From NCBI GenBank assembly GCA_016186995.1, contig JACPKQ010000005.1, forward strand, positions 6,133 to 70,132: DNA of 64,000 nt, in the 5' to 3' direction. The position numbers and the translations under genes were made by a program. The notes beneath the pieces were generated by a model. That model made no database searches. It had not been told where the DNA came from and saw only the letters and a program-made list of their open reading frames with translations. Position 1 is the stretch's first letter; each line of letters begins with the position of its first letter. Source of the DNA: Deltaproteobacteria bacterium (GTDB lineage Bacteria > Bdellovibrionota > JACOXK01). This document shows, piece by piece, positions 15,447 to 25,026 of this stretch.

Positions 15447-17135
15447 CTATAAATGTTCTTTCCGGCTTTGATAGGCAAGATGAATGTGTGAAAGCTTTTT
15501 AAGAAGGTTAAGATAAGTGAGCTCTATTTTCTTCTTACTTTCAAGTTCAATATCAAAAAGACATTGAATATCTAACAACTTTAACTCTCCTTTCACAAGA
15601 CCTCTGTAAAGACGATCCCCAATTCGATATCCTAAAATACGAGCCACTTCCCCAATCAGAAAATCTGTTTTCAAAATCTTAGTAGCTATTGTTGTATGCT
15701 GTCCCGTTTTTAAAAATTCTTCTCCACTGTGTACAAACTCGACTGCTGCTTTATACAGTTCTAACTTTTGTTCTTCTTTAAGATTCTGTGTTTTACCTTC
15801 ACAATTCTGTATAAATTCTTTTAAATCAATGATTTTATCTGACTTTCTTTTTGGATTTACAATTTTTGATCCTAAAAAACCAAGTGCATGAAGAAAAATA
15901 TGCGCATAAAAATTATGCTCTCCAGAAAAAACAAACTCTTTACTATGTGATTTTTGAAAATAAATATATTGTGTTACTTGCTCAACAGCATCATTAATAC
16001 TTAAGTCAGATAAATAAATAATATTCTCGCGTGGAATAAATAAACTTCTTCCTCTTTGAAGTGTTTTTTCAATCCATTTTTTTTCTTTTTTGGAAAGCCC
16101 TGAAAGAGAATTTAAAAAATCAAGATCTTCAAGTGTATAAACAGAAAAATCATCTTTATCTTTTAAATCAAAATCTAAAAACTGACTCACAATTTTAATA
16201 TATTTAAAAATTTGGTCATTGTAATCAATGATATCTTTCTCAGTATCAAAATGTGCCCAAAAAGAACTCATTTGCGGCCTTAAAGCATCAGCCTTTTCTT
16301 GCCAATGAAGATAGGATTGAAGTTTCACCCAAGGGGTGGCATTAATAATGCAGTAAGCATCATCTTTAAGTCTAACAACATCAACATCATGTTCTAAACC
16401 TCTTTTAGCTAGCTTCCAATAAATAGTTTCACTATTTTGATAAATAATAAGTCTTTTTCTGTTAAGTTTAAGCGTTTTAAGTTTCTCTTCAACTCTTTTG
16501 GGTAAGTGTTTTGAGGCAAGATGTAAATCTCCAAAAATAACATAAATAAGATGTTCTGGGTATTTCTGTGTTAAATTTATAATAATTTTAGATGCAAACT
16601 CATCTCTTCTCTCAAGCACTGTACGATCATCTGCCTCTAAGGTTCCATGAATAGGTGTGCTGTTTAAAGCTATAATTTTTAGTGAATGTAATTTTGCAAA
16701 ATCAAAAAGAGGTTTAAAATTATTCCAGTCAAAGCCCCAATTTTTTTTATAATCTGTTTTTTGAAGAAGCTCTTTTTCAGTTATTTTATTATTTAAATAA
16801 TCATTAATATATTGTTGATGAGAACTTAAGAAAAACTCAACGCCCAAAATGATATTTTTTTTCTTCTGAATAATCTCACGAAGAATTCTTAAAACGATTC
16901 TTTGAGATTGATCAAATGTATGATAATCACCACTATAAATAATATGTGATTTTAAAATATTTTTGAGTAATTCTTTTTTGCCCGAAATAGCTTGGATCTG
17001 TTTAAACTCATTCTTATATTCATGATAATAAGATTTTAAAGATAAGGGAATAGTTTTAAGATGCGTTAAAGCTTCTTCCTTAAGCCCTTCTAATATTTTC
17101 TTCTGAATTTTAAGGAGTTTAATCCTTTGATTCAT
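15447..17135 (-). CDS. ChaN-like haem-binding-domain protein
   Basis: 562 residues. Residues about 60-270 match the ChaN/Cofac_haem_bdg family: a SGDYHTFDQSQ motif like the family's 'GE.HD', then ILGVEFF and the VIFGDLHLA segment. ChaN proteins are iron-regulated and can bind haem. This one has no signal peptide or lipobox and carries a long helical C-terminal region of unknown role, so haem uptake should not be assumed. A weak nCCGATAA-like motif (GTCGATAA, 17154-17161 on the minus strand) lies upstream. Confidence 0.65.
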   Translation of the reverse strand: MNQRIKLLKIQKKILEGLKEEALTHLKTIPLSLKSYYHEYKNEFKQIQAISGKKELLKNILKSHIIYSGDYHTFDQSQRIVLRILREIIQKKKNIILGVEFFLSSHQQYINDYLNNKITEKELLQKTDYKKNWGFDWNNFKPLFDFAKLHSLKIIALNSTPIHGTLEADDRTVLERRDEFASKIIINLTQKYPEHLIYVIFGDLHLASKHLPKRVEEKLKTLKLNRKRLIIYQNSETIYWKLAKRGLEHDVDVVRLKDDAYCIINATPWVKLQSYLHWQEKADALRPQMSSFWAHFDTEKDIIDYNDQIFKYIKIVSQFLDFDLKDKDDFSVYTLEDLDFLNSLSGLSKKEKKWIEKTLQRGRSLFIPRENIIYLSDLSINDAVEQVTQYIYFQKSHSKEFVFSGEHNFYAHIFLHALGFLGSKIVNPKRKSDKIIDLKEFIQNCEGKTQNLKEEQKLELYKAAVEFVHSGEEFLKTGQHTTIATKILKTDFLIGEVARILGYRIGDRLYRGLVKGELKLLDIQCLFDIELESKKKIELTYLNLLKKLSHIHLAYQSRKEHL

Positions 17136-17177
17136 AAAACACCTTTTTCTGGCTTATCGACAGTTCAAGGATACAGC

Positions 17178-17206
17178 TTGAAGTTTTTCAAACTATTAGA
17201 TACTTT
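17178..17206 (+). promoter_or_regulatory. Sigma70-type promoter giving a near-leaderless transcript
   Basis: TTGAAG (17178-17183), 17 bp, TACTTT (17201-17206). The expected start is about 17213, 2-3 nt before the ATG at 17216, and there is no Shine-Dalgarno. Confidence 0.55.
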
Positions 17207-17215
17207 GTTCTCGTC

Positions 17216-17434
17216 ATGGAAAAAGAAGGTCTCTCAGACAAAGCAAAAACACTGCTTGCTCATATCGTTTCAAGTGGCGAGAAATGGCTCATTGAAGAAG
17301 TGGAAAGAATGTTTAAAGAAGCCTCTGATGAAGAAGATATGCTTGAAGAACTTGATCTTTACTTAACTCGTCTTGATATGAAAATTAAGACTTTTAAGGA
17401 AGAGCTCGAAAAAACACACGAAGAACTTTCTTAA
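17216..17434 (+). CDS. Small acidic helical protein
   Basis: 72 residues, predicted almost entirely helical and rich in Glu, Leu and Lys (EEDMLEELDLYLTRL...ELEKTHEELS). It resembles small phasin- or coiled-coil-type proteins, but no family is assigned. Its own promoter lies directly in front, divergent from the ChaN-like gene, and the transcript is probably leaderless. Confidence 0.6.
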   Translation: MEKEGLSDKAKTLLAHIVSSGEKWLIEEVERMFKEASDEEDMLEELDLYLTRLDMKIKTFKEELEKTHEELS

Positions 17435-17739
17435 AACTTTCTATTTTTTTTGGCCGGATTTTTTACCTTTATACGCTAAAAATATTTGCACATTTCCCTC
17501 TTTCTGTTTTACTACTCCCCTTACAAATGTGCAAAATGAAAGCCAAAATCAGGATTTTAAAATTGACAAGTATTTTCAATAAGTTGGAAGTTTTTGTTGA
17601 AAAAACATGAGTTATTTTAGGTGTTTAGAAAACACCCAATCCAAGACCCAAAAATAAAATACTAAATAATATTAATAGGTTAAGAATATGTCGAAAAAAT
17701 AGTGATGTTTTGAAGGTTTTACAGTCCTGGGATCTCGTA
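17435..17739. other. Intergenic region with one hairpin
   Basis: About 305 bp. GGTGTTT-AGA-AAACACC (17621-17637) is a perfect 7-bp inverted repeat without a clear T-tract and may terminate transcription between convergent genes. No supported gene. Confidence 0.4.
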
Positions 17740-18126
17740 TTAATAAGGCCAGTGTTCTGGGCCTTGTTTATCTTCAAAGGGTGAAGAGGAGGTTTCGCGC
17801 GTGTTTTCACGATAATCATCACACTTTTTTCTATTCACTTCATATTCTTCAAGAGCCTGTTGCTTACAAAATTGCTCATCTAGCCGAGTTTTACACTCTT
17901 CAATCTTACGATCTCGAATTGTTTGAAATGATTTAATACAAGATGGGTAGTCCTGAAAACCTCTGGCTGAGGTGTCTCGCTCATCTGAGGCAAGGGGTTC
18001 TAAAACAGCGCTTGTAACCTCTTCACCCGCGTCAATGAAAATATTTTTAGGTTCTTCTGCCAAAGATAGGGTCATACTTAAAAAGCCTAAAATAAGGCCT
18101 GATATTAAGATTTTAAGAGAACTCAC
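17740..18126 (-). CDS. Secreted cysteine-containing hypothetical protein
   Basis: 128 residues. A signal peptide (about residues 1-23, ending SLA) is followed by an acidic, polar mature chain with four Cys (SCIKSF, EECKTR, FCKQQ, KKCDDY) spaced as if for two disulfides. It is probably periplasmic or exported. No family recognised. Confidence 0.65.
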   Translation of the reverse strand: MSSLKILISGLILGFLSMTLSLAEEPKNIFIDAGEEVTSAVLEPLASDERDTSARGFQDYPSCIKSFQTIRDRKIEECKTRLDEQFCKQQALEEYEVNRKKCDDYRENTRETSSSPFEDKQGPEHWPY

Positions 18127-18201
18127 ATATCCCCCCTTGGATCCTTCAGTGTTCAGAATGATAAATATGAATTTAAGGATGAATACCTGACTCTTATTAT
18201 A

Positions 18202-19332
18202 TCAATTTGAGGTCGTGAGCTCAAGTACTTCTTCTGTATGCTCCCCAAGCCCTGGTACATCAAAGGCGTTTTCCGAAAGATGGTGAGAGAAAACAGTCTT
18301 TAAATAGTAGAATTTGGCCTTTTTATCATAAATAAAGGCTTCAGTTTGATAGTTTTTAAAGGCCTCTCCCTTATGATAAATGGGAGTTAAGCACACATCA
18401 GATTTTTTAAAATAACTTTCCCACTCTTCCCATGTTCTTTCTTTAAAAAGTGTACTCAAAATTTTTTCATACTTTTCCCAATCTTCTTGTAAAGTGTGAT
18501 CCAGTCCAAGATATTCTGGAAAAGAATCTTTGAGTTGAGAGAGCCCTACCTCTTCTAAAAAATGATTCATAAACTTTTTTTCAACAGGGCAAAAACCAAT
18601 AAATCTTCCATCTTTTGTTTGATAAATCTTATAATTAGGTACGCCACCCCTTACATTTTGATCTTCTTTTAAAAAAGAGGTTTGTGATGCCTGAAGATTG
18701 GCAAAAGGAAGCATCATTAAAGAAAGAGCCCCATGAAAAATTGAAATATCTAAAAAACTTCCCTCCCCACTTTGATTTTTTTTAAGAAGTGCACTTAAAA
18801 TTGAAAGCGCTGCCATGAGACTTCCCCCACAGATATCTCCTAATTGAACAAGAGGAATTTGAGGAACCGCATCTTCCACTGGATGAATGAAACCAGAAAG
18901 ACAAAGATAATTTAAATCATGAGAGGCTAAATTTTTATTTTGACTTTTCTGTCCATAACCTGAAAGGGAACAATAAATAAGATCTTTTTTTATTTTCTTT
19001 AAACTTTCATAATCAAGCCCATATTTTTTAAGCACACCTGGTCTAAAGCTTTCAATAAAAACATCACTTATTTCAATAAGCTTTAATAGTTTTTTTCGCT
19101 CAATTTCATTTTTAATATTAAGAGTTACACTTTTTTTACCACGGTTAACCATAGCAAAAGGAGCACTCACTCCGCTTTCTAGAAAAGGAGGCATGTTGCG
19201 CATGTAATCCCCCCTCACAGGATCTTCTATCTTAATAATCTCTGCACCCAAATCTTTTAAAAGCAATGAGCAATAGGCCCCTGGTAAAAGGCGTGAGGTA
19301 TCAAGAACTCTAATATTTTCAAGGGTTTTCAT
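18202..19332 (-). CDS. CaiB/BaiF-family CoA transferase
   Basis: 376 residues. Family III CoA transferase or alpha-methylacyl-CoA racemase fold: VLDTSRLLPGAYC...DLGAEIIKIEDPVRGD, then NRGKKSVTLN, and the catalytic Asp in QLGDICGGS (about residue 163). Substrate not determinable; racemase-type activity on branched acyl-CoA or a CoA transfer are the main options. Divergent from lon. Confidence 0.88.
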   Translation of the reverse strand: MKTLENIRVLDTSRLLPGAYCSLLLKDLGAEIIKIEDPVRGDYMRNMPPFLESGVSAPFAMVNRGKKSVTLNIKNEIERKKLLKLIEISDVFIESFRPGVLKKYGLDYESLKKIKKDLIYCSLSGYGQKSQNKNLASHDLNYLCLSGFIHPVEDAVPQIPLVQLGDICGGSLMAALSILSALLKKNQSGEGSFLDISIFHGALSLMMLPFANLQASQTSFLKEDQNVRGGVPNYKIYQTKDGRFIGFCPVEKKFMNHFLEEVGLSQLKDSFPEYLGLDHTLQEDWEKYEKILSTLFKERTWEEWESYFKKSDVCLTPIYHKGEAFKNYQTEAFIYDKKAKFYYLKTVFSHHLSENAFDVPGLGEHTEEVLELTTSN

Positions 19333-19370
19333 AGAAGCCTCAAAATATCAAAAGAACCTGTTCTGTAAAG

Positions 19371-19398
19371 TAAAAGATTTTAAAGAAGTGTCCGATAA
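19371..19398 (+). promoter_or_regulatory. FliA/sigma28-like promoter upstream of lon
   Basis: TAAAAGAT (19371-19378), 12 bp, TCCGATAA (19391-19398), close to the sigma28 consensus TAAAGTTT-N11-GCCGATAA. The ATG is 19 bp further on with GAGGGA as ribosome site. Confidence 0.5.
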
Positions 19399-19417
19399 GA
19401 AGTGTGAGGGATAAGTT

Positions 19418-21781
19418 ATGCCACAAAGTAAGAAGCTTCCAGTTCTTCCAGTGATGAGTACAGTTGTTTTTCCCTATGCTATTATTCAACTTCTCATTCG
19501 ACTTGATAAAAACAAGAAAATTTTCAAAGACTGTCAGGAAGGTGATCTTCTCTGCGTTGTAGCACCTCAAGATACCAATAAAGAAGATTTACAAGTCGAA
19601 GATCTGCACTCGTTTGGAGTCAAGGCTAAAATTTTAGATATTGTAGAGGCCGGGCATGATTCTTTACAAGTTGTCATTCAAGGAATGGAACGTGTTCGTA
19701 TTAAAAAATTTGTGCAGGAAACTCCCTACTTTATTGCTGAAGTTGAAGCGCTTGAATTACCTCAATTTGAATTTGATACTGAAACTCAATCATTACAAAA
19801 TGAACTTCTTACTACTTTTAATCGTTTTCTTTTTGCCAATCCAAAATACAGTGCTGAAATGGGTCGCATTGTTGAAACAAAAATAGATGAAGGCCCAGGT
19901 GTCATCTGTGATCTTATCAGTTCTTATATTAATTTTAATCTTCAGGATAAACAAATAGTTCTTGAAAGTTTAGATATCAAAAAAAGAATCAAAAAAGTTA
20001 TTGATCTTCTTAACAAAGAGCTCGAGTTCTCTAAACTTGAAGAAAATATCCAAGATAAAGCCCGCGAAGACATTGCTAAATCTCAAAAAGAATACTTTTT
20101 AAGAAAACAAATGGACCAAATTAAAAAAGAGCTTGGGGAAGTGGAATCAGGAAGCCCAGATATTATGGAGCTTAAAGAAAAAGCGAGAAAAAAGAACTTC
20201 CCTCAAGAAATAAAACAAGTAGTTGATAAAGAAATAGAACGACTCCAAGACATTCACCCTTCAGCAGCTGATTATAATATTATTCGTAACTATCTTGATT
20301 GGTTCATCACCCTTCCTTGGAGTGAAAGAACATCTGATAACCTTAACATTAAAGAAGTTAAAAAAATTCTTGATGAAGATCACTATGGTCTTGAAGAAGT
20401 TAAGGAAAGAATTTTAGAATATCTTGCAGTGCTTAAACTTAAAAAAGATCTTAAAGGCCCTATCCTCTGTTTAGCAGGCCCTCCAGGGGTAGGAAAAACA
20501 TCTTTAGGAAAATCGATTGCACGCGCCATGGGAAGAAGTTTTGTGAGAATTTCTTTAGGGGGTGTTCGAGATGAAGCAGAAATCAGAGGACATAGAAGAA
20601 CCTATGTAGGAGCGCTGCCTGGAAGAATTATACATGGAATGAAAAAAGCAGCAACTATCAATCCTCTTTTTATGATCGATGAAATCGATAAAATCAGCTC
20701 TGAACGAGGGGACCCGGCTTCAGCACTTTTAGAGGTTCTTGATCCAGAACAAAATAACACATTCCGAGATAATTTTCTTGAAGTGCCTTATAATCTTCAA
20801 CAAGTGATGTTCGTCTGTACTGCAAATTATCTTGAAAACGTACCAGCACCCCTTCGAGATAGAATGGAAATTATTCACCTTCCTGGCTACACCCAAGAAG
20901 AAAAGTTGTTTATTGCTAAAGACCACCTCATTCCAAATCAAATTGAAGCCCATGGACTTAAAAATATTCACATTCAATTTCAAAAATCAGGAATACAAGA
21001 AGTGATCATGCACTACACAAGAGAAGCAGGAGTTCGAAATCTCAACCGAGAAATTGCCAATATTTGTAGAAAAGTTGCTAAAAAAATTGCGCAAGCAACG
21101 AAAGAAACTCATAAATATAATGTCACAAAAACTAAGGTTTCAAAATACCTTGGCCCTAAAAAATACATACCTGAAGAACCTCTTATTAGAAAAGATGAGT
21201 GCGGAGTTGCTATTGGTCTTGCCTGGACTCCAGTGGGGGGAGAGCTTCTGACTATTGAAGCAACTCATGTTTATTACCCAAGAAAAGAAGCCTTTAAAAT
21301 TACAGGTCTTCTAGGAGATGTCATGCAAGAGTCTGTTCAAGCAGCCATTACATTTGTAAGATCAAAAGCAGCTGAACTGGGTATTGATCGAAGTGTCTTT
21401 GTAGATAGTCTTATTCATATTCACTTTCCAGCAGGCGCTATTCCTAAAGATGGTCCTTCAGCAGGGATTACCGTTGCAACAGCTGTTGCCTCACTTTTAA
21501 GTAATCGCCCTGTCAAGGAAAGCATTGCCATGACAGGTGAAATCTCTTTAAGAGGACATATCTTGCCTGTAGGTGGTATTAAAGAAAAAGTTCTTGCTGC
21601 TTACAGAGCAGGTATTAAAACTGTGTACCTTCCTAAGAAAAACGAAGTGGATCTTAAAGGACTTCCTAAAGAAGTAAGAAAAAATATGGAGTTCCACTGT
21701 GTTGATAATGCCATGGATGTTTTAAAAGAAATACTTACAGAACCCCTACCTCACAGACAAAAACAAACTGCTTTAGCTTAA
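19418..21781 (+). CDS. lon: ATP-dependent protease Lon
   Basis: 787 residues, full length. The N-terminal substrate-binding domain (1-200) is followed by a coiled-coil linker, an AAA+ domain with Walker [10 protein letters not shown] (about 354) and Walker B FMIDEID, and an S16 protease domain with the Ser in KDGPSAG (about 681) and the Lys in [10 protein letters not shown] (about 724). It degrades misfolded and regulatory proteins in the cytosol. A FliA-like promoter upstream suggests motility- or stage-linked expression rather than only heat shock. Confidence 0.97.
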   Translation: MPQSKKLPVLPVMSTVVFPYAIIQLLIRLDKNKKIFKDCQEGDLLCVVAPQDTNKEDLQVEDLHSFGVKAKILDIVEAGHDSLQVVIQGMERVRIKKFVQETPYFIAEVEALELPQFEFDTETQSLQNELLTTFNRFLFANPKYSAEMGRIVETKIDEGPGVICDLISSYINFNLQDKQIVLESLDIKKRIKKVIDLLNKELEFSKLEENIQDKAREDIAKSQKEYFLRKQMDQIKKELGEVESGSPDIMELKEKARKKNFPQEIKQVVDKEIERLQDIHPSAADYNIIRNYLDWFITLPWSERTSDNLNIKEVKKILDEDHYGLEEVKERILEYLAVLKLKKDLKGPILCLAGPPGVGKTSLGKSIARAMGRSFVRISLGGVRDEAEIRGHRRTYVGALPGRIIHGMKKAATINPLFMIDEIDKISSERGDPASALLEVLDPEQNNTFRDNFLEVPYNLQQVMFVCTANYLENVPAPLRDRMEIIHLPGYTQEEKLFIAKDHLIPNQIEAHGLKNIHIQFQKSGIQEVIMHYTREAGVRNLNREIANICRKVAKKIAQATKETHKYNVTKTKVSKYLGPKKYIPEEPLIRKDECGVAIGLAWTPVGGELLTIEATHVYYPRKEAFKITGLLGDVMQESVQAAITFVRSKAAELGIDRSVFVDSLIHIHFPAGAIPKDGPSAGITVATAVASLLSNRPVKESIAMTGEISLRGHILPVGGIKEKVLAAYRAGIKTVYLPKKNEVDLKGLPKEVRKNMEFHCVDNAMDVLKEILTEPLPHRQKQTALA

Positions 21782-21794
21782 TACCAAGAAAATC

Positions 21795-22067
21795 TTAATC
21801 GTTAAATTCGTAAATGATTTCATCATCTCGAACAAGCCCCAAAACTTCTCGTGCTTTTTTCTCAACATAAAAAGAACCATTTTCAACAAAATCAATTTCT
21901 TTTTGTAATTCTAAATTTTTATGCTTTGTACTTTCAATATCTAAAAGAACCTCTTGATACTCTTTTACCAATTTTAAAGAAGTGAGAAGCCCTTTACTTC
22001 CAAATAAGGAAAAGTAAAGAACAAGAATTAAAAAACATCCAACTATAAAAAGAAGTTTTCTGTTCAT
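21795..22067 (-). CDS. FtsB/DivIC-family septum formation initiator
   Basis: 90 residues: one N-terminal membrane segment (about 5-23), a coiled coil (about 30-60) and a short C-terminal motif (YVEKKAREVLGLVRDDE) typical of FtsB/DivIC. It is a bitopic divisome scaffold that works with FtsL and FtsQ. It follows exbB-exbD closely, 3 bp after exbD, so it is probably in the same transcript. Confidence 0.85.
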   Translation of the reverse strand: MNRKLLFIVGCFLILVLYFSLFGSKGLLTSLKLVKEYQEVLLDIESTKHKNLELQKEIDFVENGSFYVEKKAREVLGLVRDDEIIYEFND

Positions 22068-22070
22068 TCA

Positions 22071-22475
22071 TTATTTAGGTTTTGTAGCAATAGCAAGTTG
22101 TGTCAGCCCCGAAGCCCTTGCTGCATCCATCACCTCAACAACCCTGCCGTGTGAAACAGTTGTATCTGCTTTAATGATCACAAGCGTATCTTTGTGCGTT
22201 ACAGCCGTTTGATTTAATTTTTGCTTTAATTCTAAAAAACTCACCTTCACTTGATTAAAAATAATGTCATTATTTGTTTTTAAAACAATGGTCACATCTT
22301 CTTTTTTGCGAACAATATCTTGAGCAGTTGCTTCAGGCAAATCAACCTTAATACCAGGAGCTGATACAAAGGTTGTTGAAACCATAAAAAAGATAAGAAG
22401 AAGAAAAACAACATCAATCAAAGGGGTGATTTCAATAAGAACAGGTTCTTTAACTCTGCCTTTTTTAAAATTCAT
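22071..22475 (-). CDS. ExbD/TolR-family biopolymer transporter
   Basis: 134 residues with one membrane segment (LIDVVFLLLIFFMVSTTF) bearing the conserved Asp, followed by GIKVDLPEA and a periplasmic domain. With the ExbB/TolQ protein it forms a proton-driven energiser of outer-membrane transport or of cell-envelope constriction. The start overlaps the exbB-like stop (TAATG). Whether it is Exb or Tol type cannot be told, since no tonB, tolA or tolB is nearby. Confidence 0.92.
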   Translation of the reverse strand: MNFKKGRVKEPVLIEITPLIDVVFLLLIFFMVSTTFVSAPGIKVDLPEATAQDIVRKKEDVTIVLKTNNDIIFNQVKVSFLELKQKLNQTAVTHKDTLVIIKADTTVSHGRVVEVMDAARASGLTQLAIATKPK

Positions 22476-23077
22476 TACTTCTCCCCTAAAAGATCAGTGA
22501 TTTCACGACTCCGCTCCTCCATCACATGTACCAACCCTTCTATTCTTCCTAAGAAATATCGATAAGCAACAAGAGTTGGAATAGCCACAGAAAGCCCTGC
22601 TGCAGTTGTAATCAGAGCTTCAGAAATACCTCCTGCTAATGAGTTTGCATTACCTACGCCTTGAAAAGCAATGTCATTAAAAACTTTAATCATTCCAAAA
22701 ACAGTTCCTAATAAACCTAAAAGTGGGGATACGCTTGCAACGGTTCCTAAAAGTCCACATCCTTTTTCAAGTTGAGCGATCTCTCTTTTGCCTACCTCTT
22801 CAATTTTTTCTTTAATAAGATCTCTTCCCTGCCCAAAGCTTTGAATGGCCTTTAAAAGAATGCTCGACATAGGCGAATTATTATTTTTACAAAGCACCTC
22901 AGCTTCAGAAATCTTTCGTTTTTGGACTAAATCTTGAACTTCATCAAGAAAATCTTGCGGCATAATCTTAGAAGAGCGAATTTTAATAAACCGTTCTATG
23001 ATAATGGCTAAAGCTATAACAGAACACAAAAGAATGGGGCCCATAAGAACTCCACCTTTCATAATAAAAGTAATCAT
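22475..23077 (-). CDS. ExbB/TolQ/MotA-family proton channel
   Basis: 200 residues, three membrane segments. The family core GLLGTVASVSPLLGLLGTVFGMIKVF and the last helix ALITTAAGLSVAIPTLVAY are clear. It forms the proton-conducting pentamer with the following ExbD/TolR protein. The ATG has a good site (GGGAGG) upstream. Confidence 0.93.
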   Translation of the reverse strand: MITFIMKGGVLMGPILLCSVIALAIIIERFIKIRSSKIMPQDFLDEVQDLVQKRKISEAEVLCKNNNSPMSSILLKAIQSFGQGRDLIKEKIEEVGKREIAQLEKGCGLLGTVASVSPLLGLLGTVFGMIKVFNDIAFQGVGNANSLAGGISEALITTAAGLSVAIPTLVAYRYFLGRIEGLVHVMEERSREITDLLGEK

Positions 23078-23097
23078 TGAAACCTCCCATCATTGTC

Positions 23098-23118
23098 ATT
23101 CCTCAAGAAAGCAGGAAT
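23098..23118. repeat. Degenerate palindromic repeat
   Basis: ATTCCT (23098-23103) and AGGAAT (23113-23118) flank a short loop; a diverged member of the ATTCCCGC family. Confidence 0.55.
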
Positions 23119-23216
23119 CTAGACCACAACGTCTACCTAGAATAACTCTAACATAGGGTAAGAAAGTGTGGCAAGGTACAGAAATTCAGAACACAAGGTT
23201 GTTAGAAGTCTCTTTA

Positions 23217-24965
23217 TTAGCGAGATACCTGGGGAGGCAAAAAACGTCCTAACGATCTTGGCTTTAATCCCCTTCTTGTTTCTTCTTTTTCAACCATTTT
23301 ATTTAATTCTTGAATTTTATCTTGTAACCAAGGGGCAACATCAAAAGGTTTTCCGGGGTGTCTCAGTTCAAAATCAACTGGCCGCTGATAGGCTTCTTGA
23401 GTCATCATTTTTTTTGCGGCTCTTTCAAGTTGTCTTCTCAGTCTTTCTGCAGAAGCCCTCTGAGAAGCATGGGTAGAACGCACATCAAAACCTAAATAGG
23501 TTTTAGCTTCGACTAAAACATCGCGACCTTCTTCATAAAAATTTCTCACAAGAAAATCTGCATACCCTCCCAAAACCTCGGGCTCTGCCATTACTTTTTT
23601 TCCTGGAAATTTTGTGACAAGATCTCTTGCCACAAAAGTGTTATAAATATATCCTCGTGCTATAGAGGCTCGGGGTGGATCAGTGGGGCTAATAGGTGCT
23701 TTGAAGCGATCTGAAAAAGCATCGGCCATTTTTCTAAATAAATCATCATCTGCATTTTTGACTTCAGAAAATGCTTGAAAAACATCTTGACGACTCCACA
23801 ATCCTCCTCCAATTCTCCAGTTTTCTTCCGACTCACTTAAAAACTTAGCTAATTGTATTCTGTGTGGATCTTCCATTAAAGATCGGAGCCCCCCCACTTC
23901 AGAATGTGACACAACTCCTTTTCGAGTTTGTCTATATTGACTGACTACTTCTTCTTGAATTTCTTTAAGCCTTTTTTGAAAGGAGAGCCACACTTCAGAT
24001 TGGACAGCCTGTCTTCTGCCCCCTAAAAAAGGAAGAAGTTCGTCATAAAAATCTAAAACTTCTTTAAAGTTTTCTCTATAAAGTTGGGGCCCTGTATTAT
24101 TCTGTATTTTTCCCCATAAAACTCTTTTTTGAGGTTGGTTACTTGCTACAAAATCTAAAACCTTCTGGGCATAATACTCTTGCAGCATGTGATGCTCTGG
24201 AGTGTCTACAATACCTTTACTTAAATTTCCTAATTCACGTTGAAGTTCTTGAGGGTTGCGAGCTTCACCAAAAGCGATTTTTGCTTTTCTAAAAAGATCT
24301 CTATTACTTGTTAAACCCAACTCATAGGTAGCACTTTGAAAAGAAGGAAGATCATCCATCCACTGAAAAAGTGTGAGCCGATCAGAAGGTGACATATCAC
24401 GAGGATGATGATGCGCAAGATACCCCAAAATTCTATTTCTCTGAGTACCAAAACGCTCAAGTCGTGAAGGAGTGCCACGAGCTGAAAATTCATGAAGTCG
24501 ATCCCCAAGATCTAGCAAAAAATTGCCACAAAGATCCTCCCCTAAATGATCACACCAATCGGCACCAATCAGGGCAGCACAATCTGTTATGGGTAGAGTT
24601 GAATCTTCAAACGAAGGACGACTTAAAAGTAAAACAAAAAAGCTTATCTTTAACATTCTTTTTATTGATAACAGACTTTTGGATGGAAGATCGTCTAAAA
24701 AACGAGAAAAGTTTTGCAAATCTTGTGGAGATTCTGCTTCGGTGAGTAGCCTTCGAAAAGCCCTTGGGTTTTTACCCCTTATTTTTCCTAAAAATTTTTG
24801 GGTGAACTCTGGGCCGTAAGTTTGTGAAGTTTTACGAAGTTGTGCCACACCCTGTGATGATAGTCCTAAAGGTTTTGAGTAAAAACAAGGCATATTTACA
24901 GCAAAAACTCTCGCACTCGCACATAAAATAATCAAAAGAGAAAGAGTGATAATAAAGCTTTTCAT
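23217..24965 (-). CDS. Large secreted protein with PD-(D/E)XK-like C-terminal domain
   Basis: 582 residues with a signal peptide (about 1-22, ending VFA). The long N-terminal part is helical and unknown. Near the C-terminus (about residues 455-500) the order Glu, then GGYADFLV, then DVLVEAKTY fits the D...ExK core of the restriction-endonuclease fold, and the following helix is Arg/Gln-rich. This would make it an exported nuclease or toxin-like effector; the assignment is inference from the motif alone. Transcribed from a FliA-like promoter that overlaps that of the divergent secreted gene at 25027, with a leader of only about 1 nt. Confidence 0.6.
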   Translation of the reverse strand: MKSFIITLSLLIILCASARVFAVNMPCFYSKPLGLSSQGVAQLRKTSQTYGPEFTQKFLGKIRGKNPRAFRRLLTEAESPQDLQNFSRFLDDLPSKSLLSIKRMLKISFFVLLLSRPSFEDSTLPITDCAALIGADWCDHLGEDLCGNFLLDLGDRLHEFSARGTPSRLERFGTQRNRILGYLAHHHPRDMSPSDRLTLFQWMDDLPSFQSATYELGLTSNRDLFRKAKIAFGEARNPQELQRELGNLSKGIVDTPEHHMLQEYYAQKVLDFVASNQPQKRVLWGKIQNNTGPQLYRENFKEVLDFYDELLPFLGGRRQAVQSEVWLSFQKRLKEIQEEVVSQYRQTRKGVVSHSEVGGLRSLMEDPHRIQLAKFLSESEENWRIGGGLWSRQDVFQAFSEVKNADDDLFRKMADAFSDRFKAPISPTDPPRASIARGYIYNTFVARDLVTKFPGKKVMAEPEVLGGYADFLVRNFYEEGRDVLVEAKTYLGFDVRSTHASQRASAERLRRQLERAAKKMMTQEAYQRPVDFELRHPGKPFDVAPWLQDKIQELNKMVEKEETRRGLKPRSLGRFLPPQVSR

Positions 24966-24972
24966 GTACGTT

Positions 24973-24998
24973 TTATCGGTCTTTTCTTGATTTAACTA
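24973..24998 (-). promoter_or_regulatory. FliA-like promoter, left half of a bidirectional pair
   Basis: On the minus strand TAGTTAAA (24991-24998), 10 bp, ACCGATAA (24973-24980); the ATG is 7 bp further on (24965). Its -35 overlaps the -35 of the plus-strand promoter at 24993-25019. Confidence 0.5.
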
Positions 24999-25019
24999 AA
25001 TTCAAGGCCTGGCCGATAA
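24993..25019 (+). promoter_or_regulatory. FliA-like promoter, right half of a bidirectional pair
   Basis: TAACTAAA (24993-25000), exactly 11 bp, GCCGATAA (25012-25019, a perfect sigma28 -10). The GTG start lies 7 bp downstream. Confidence 0.6.
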
Positions 25020-25026
25020 GAAAGAT

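Noticed and set aside
17625-17822. 65-codon minus-strand ORF with a hydrophobic end
   Set aside because: It overlaps the 3' end of the secreted Cys-protein gene in another frame and has no ribosome site; no evidence that it continues a real protein.
23168-23476. 102-codon plus-strand ORF opposite the secreted nuclease-like gene
   Set aside because: Lies antisense to the conserved-looking C-terminus; no ribosome site.
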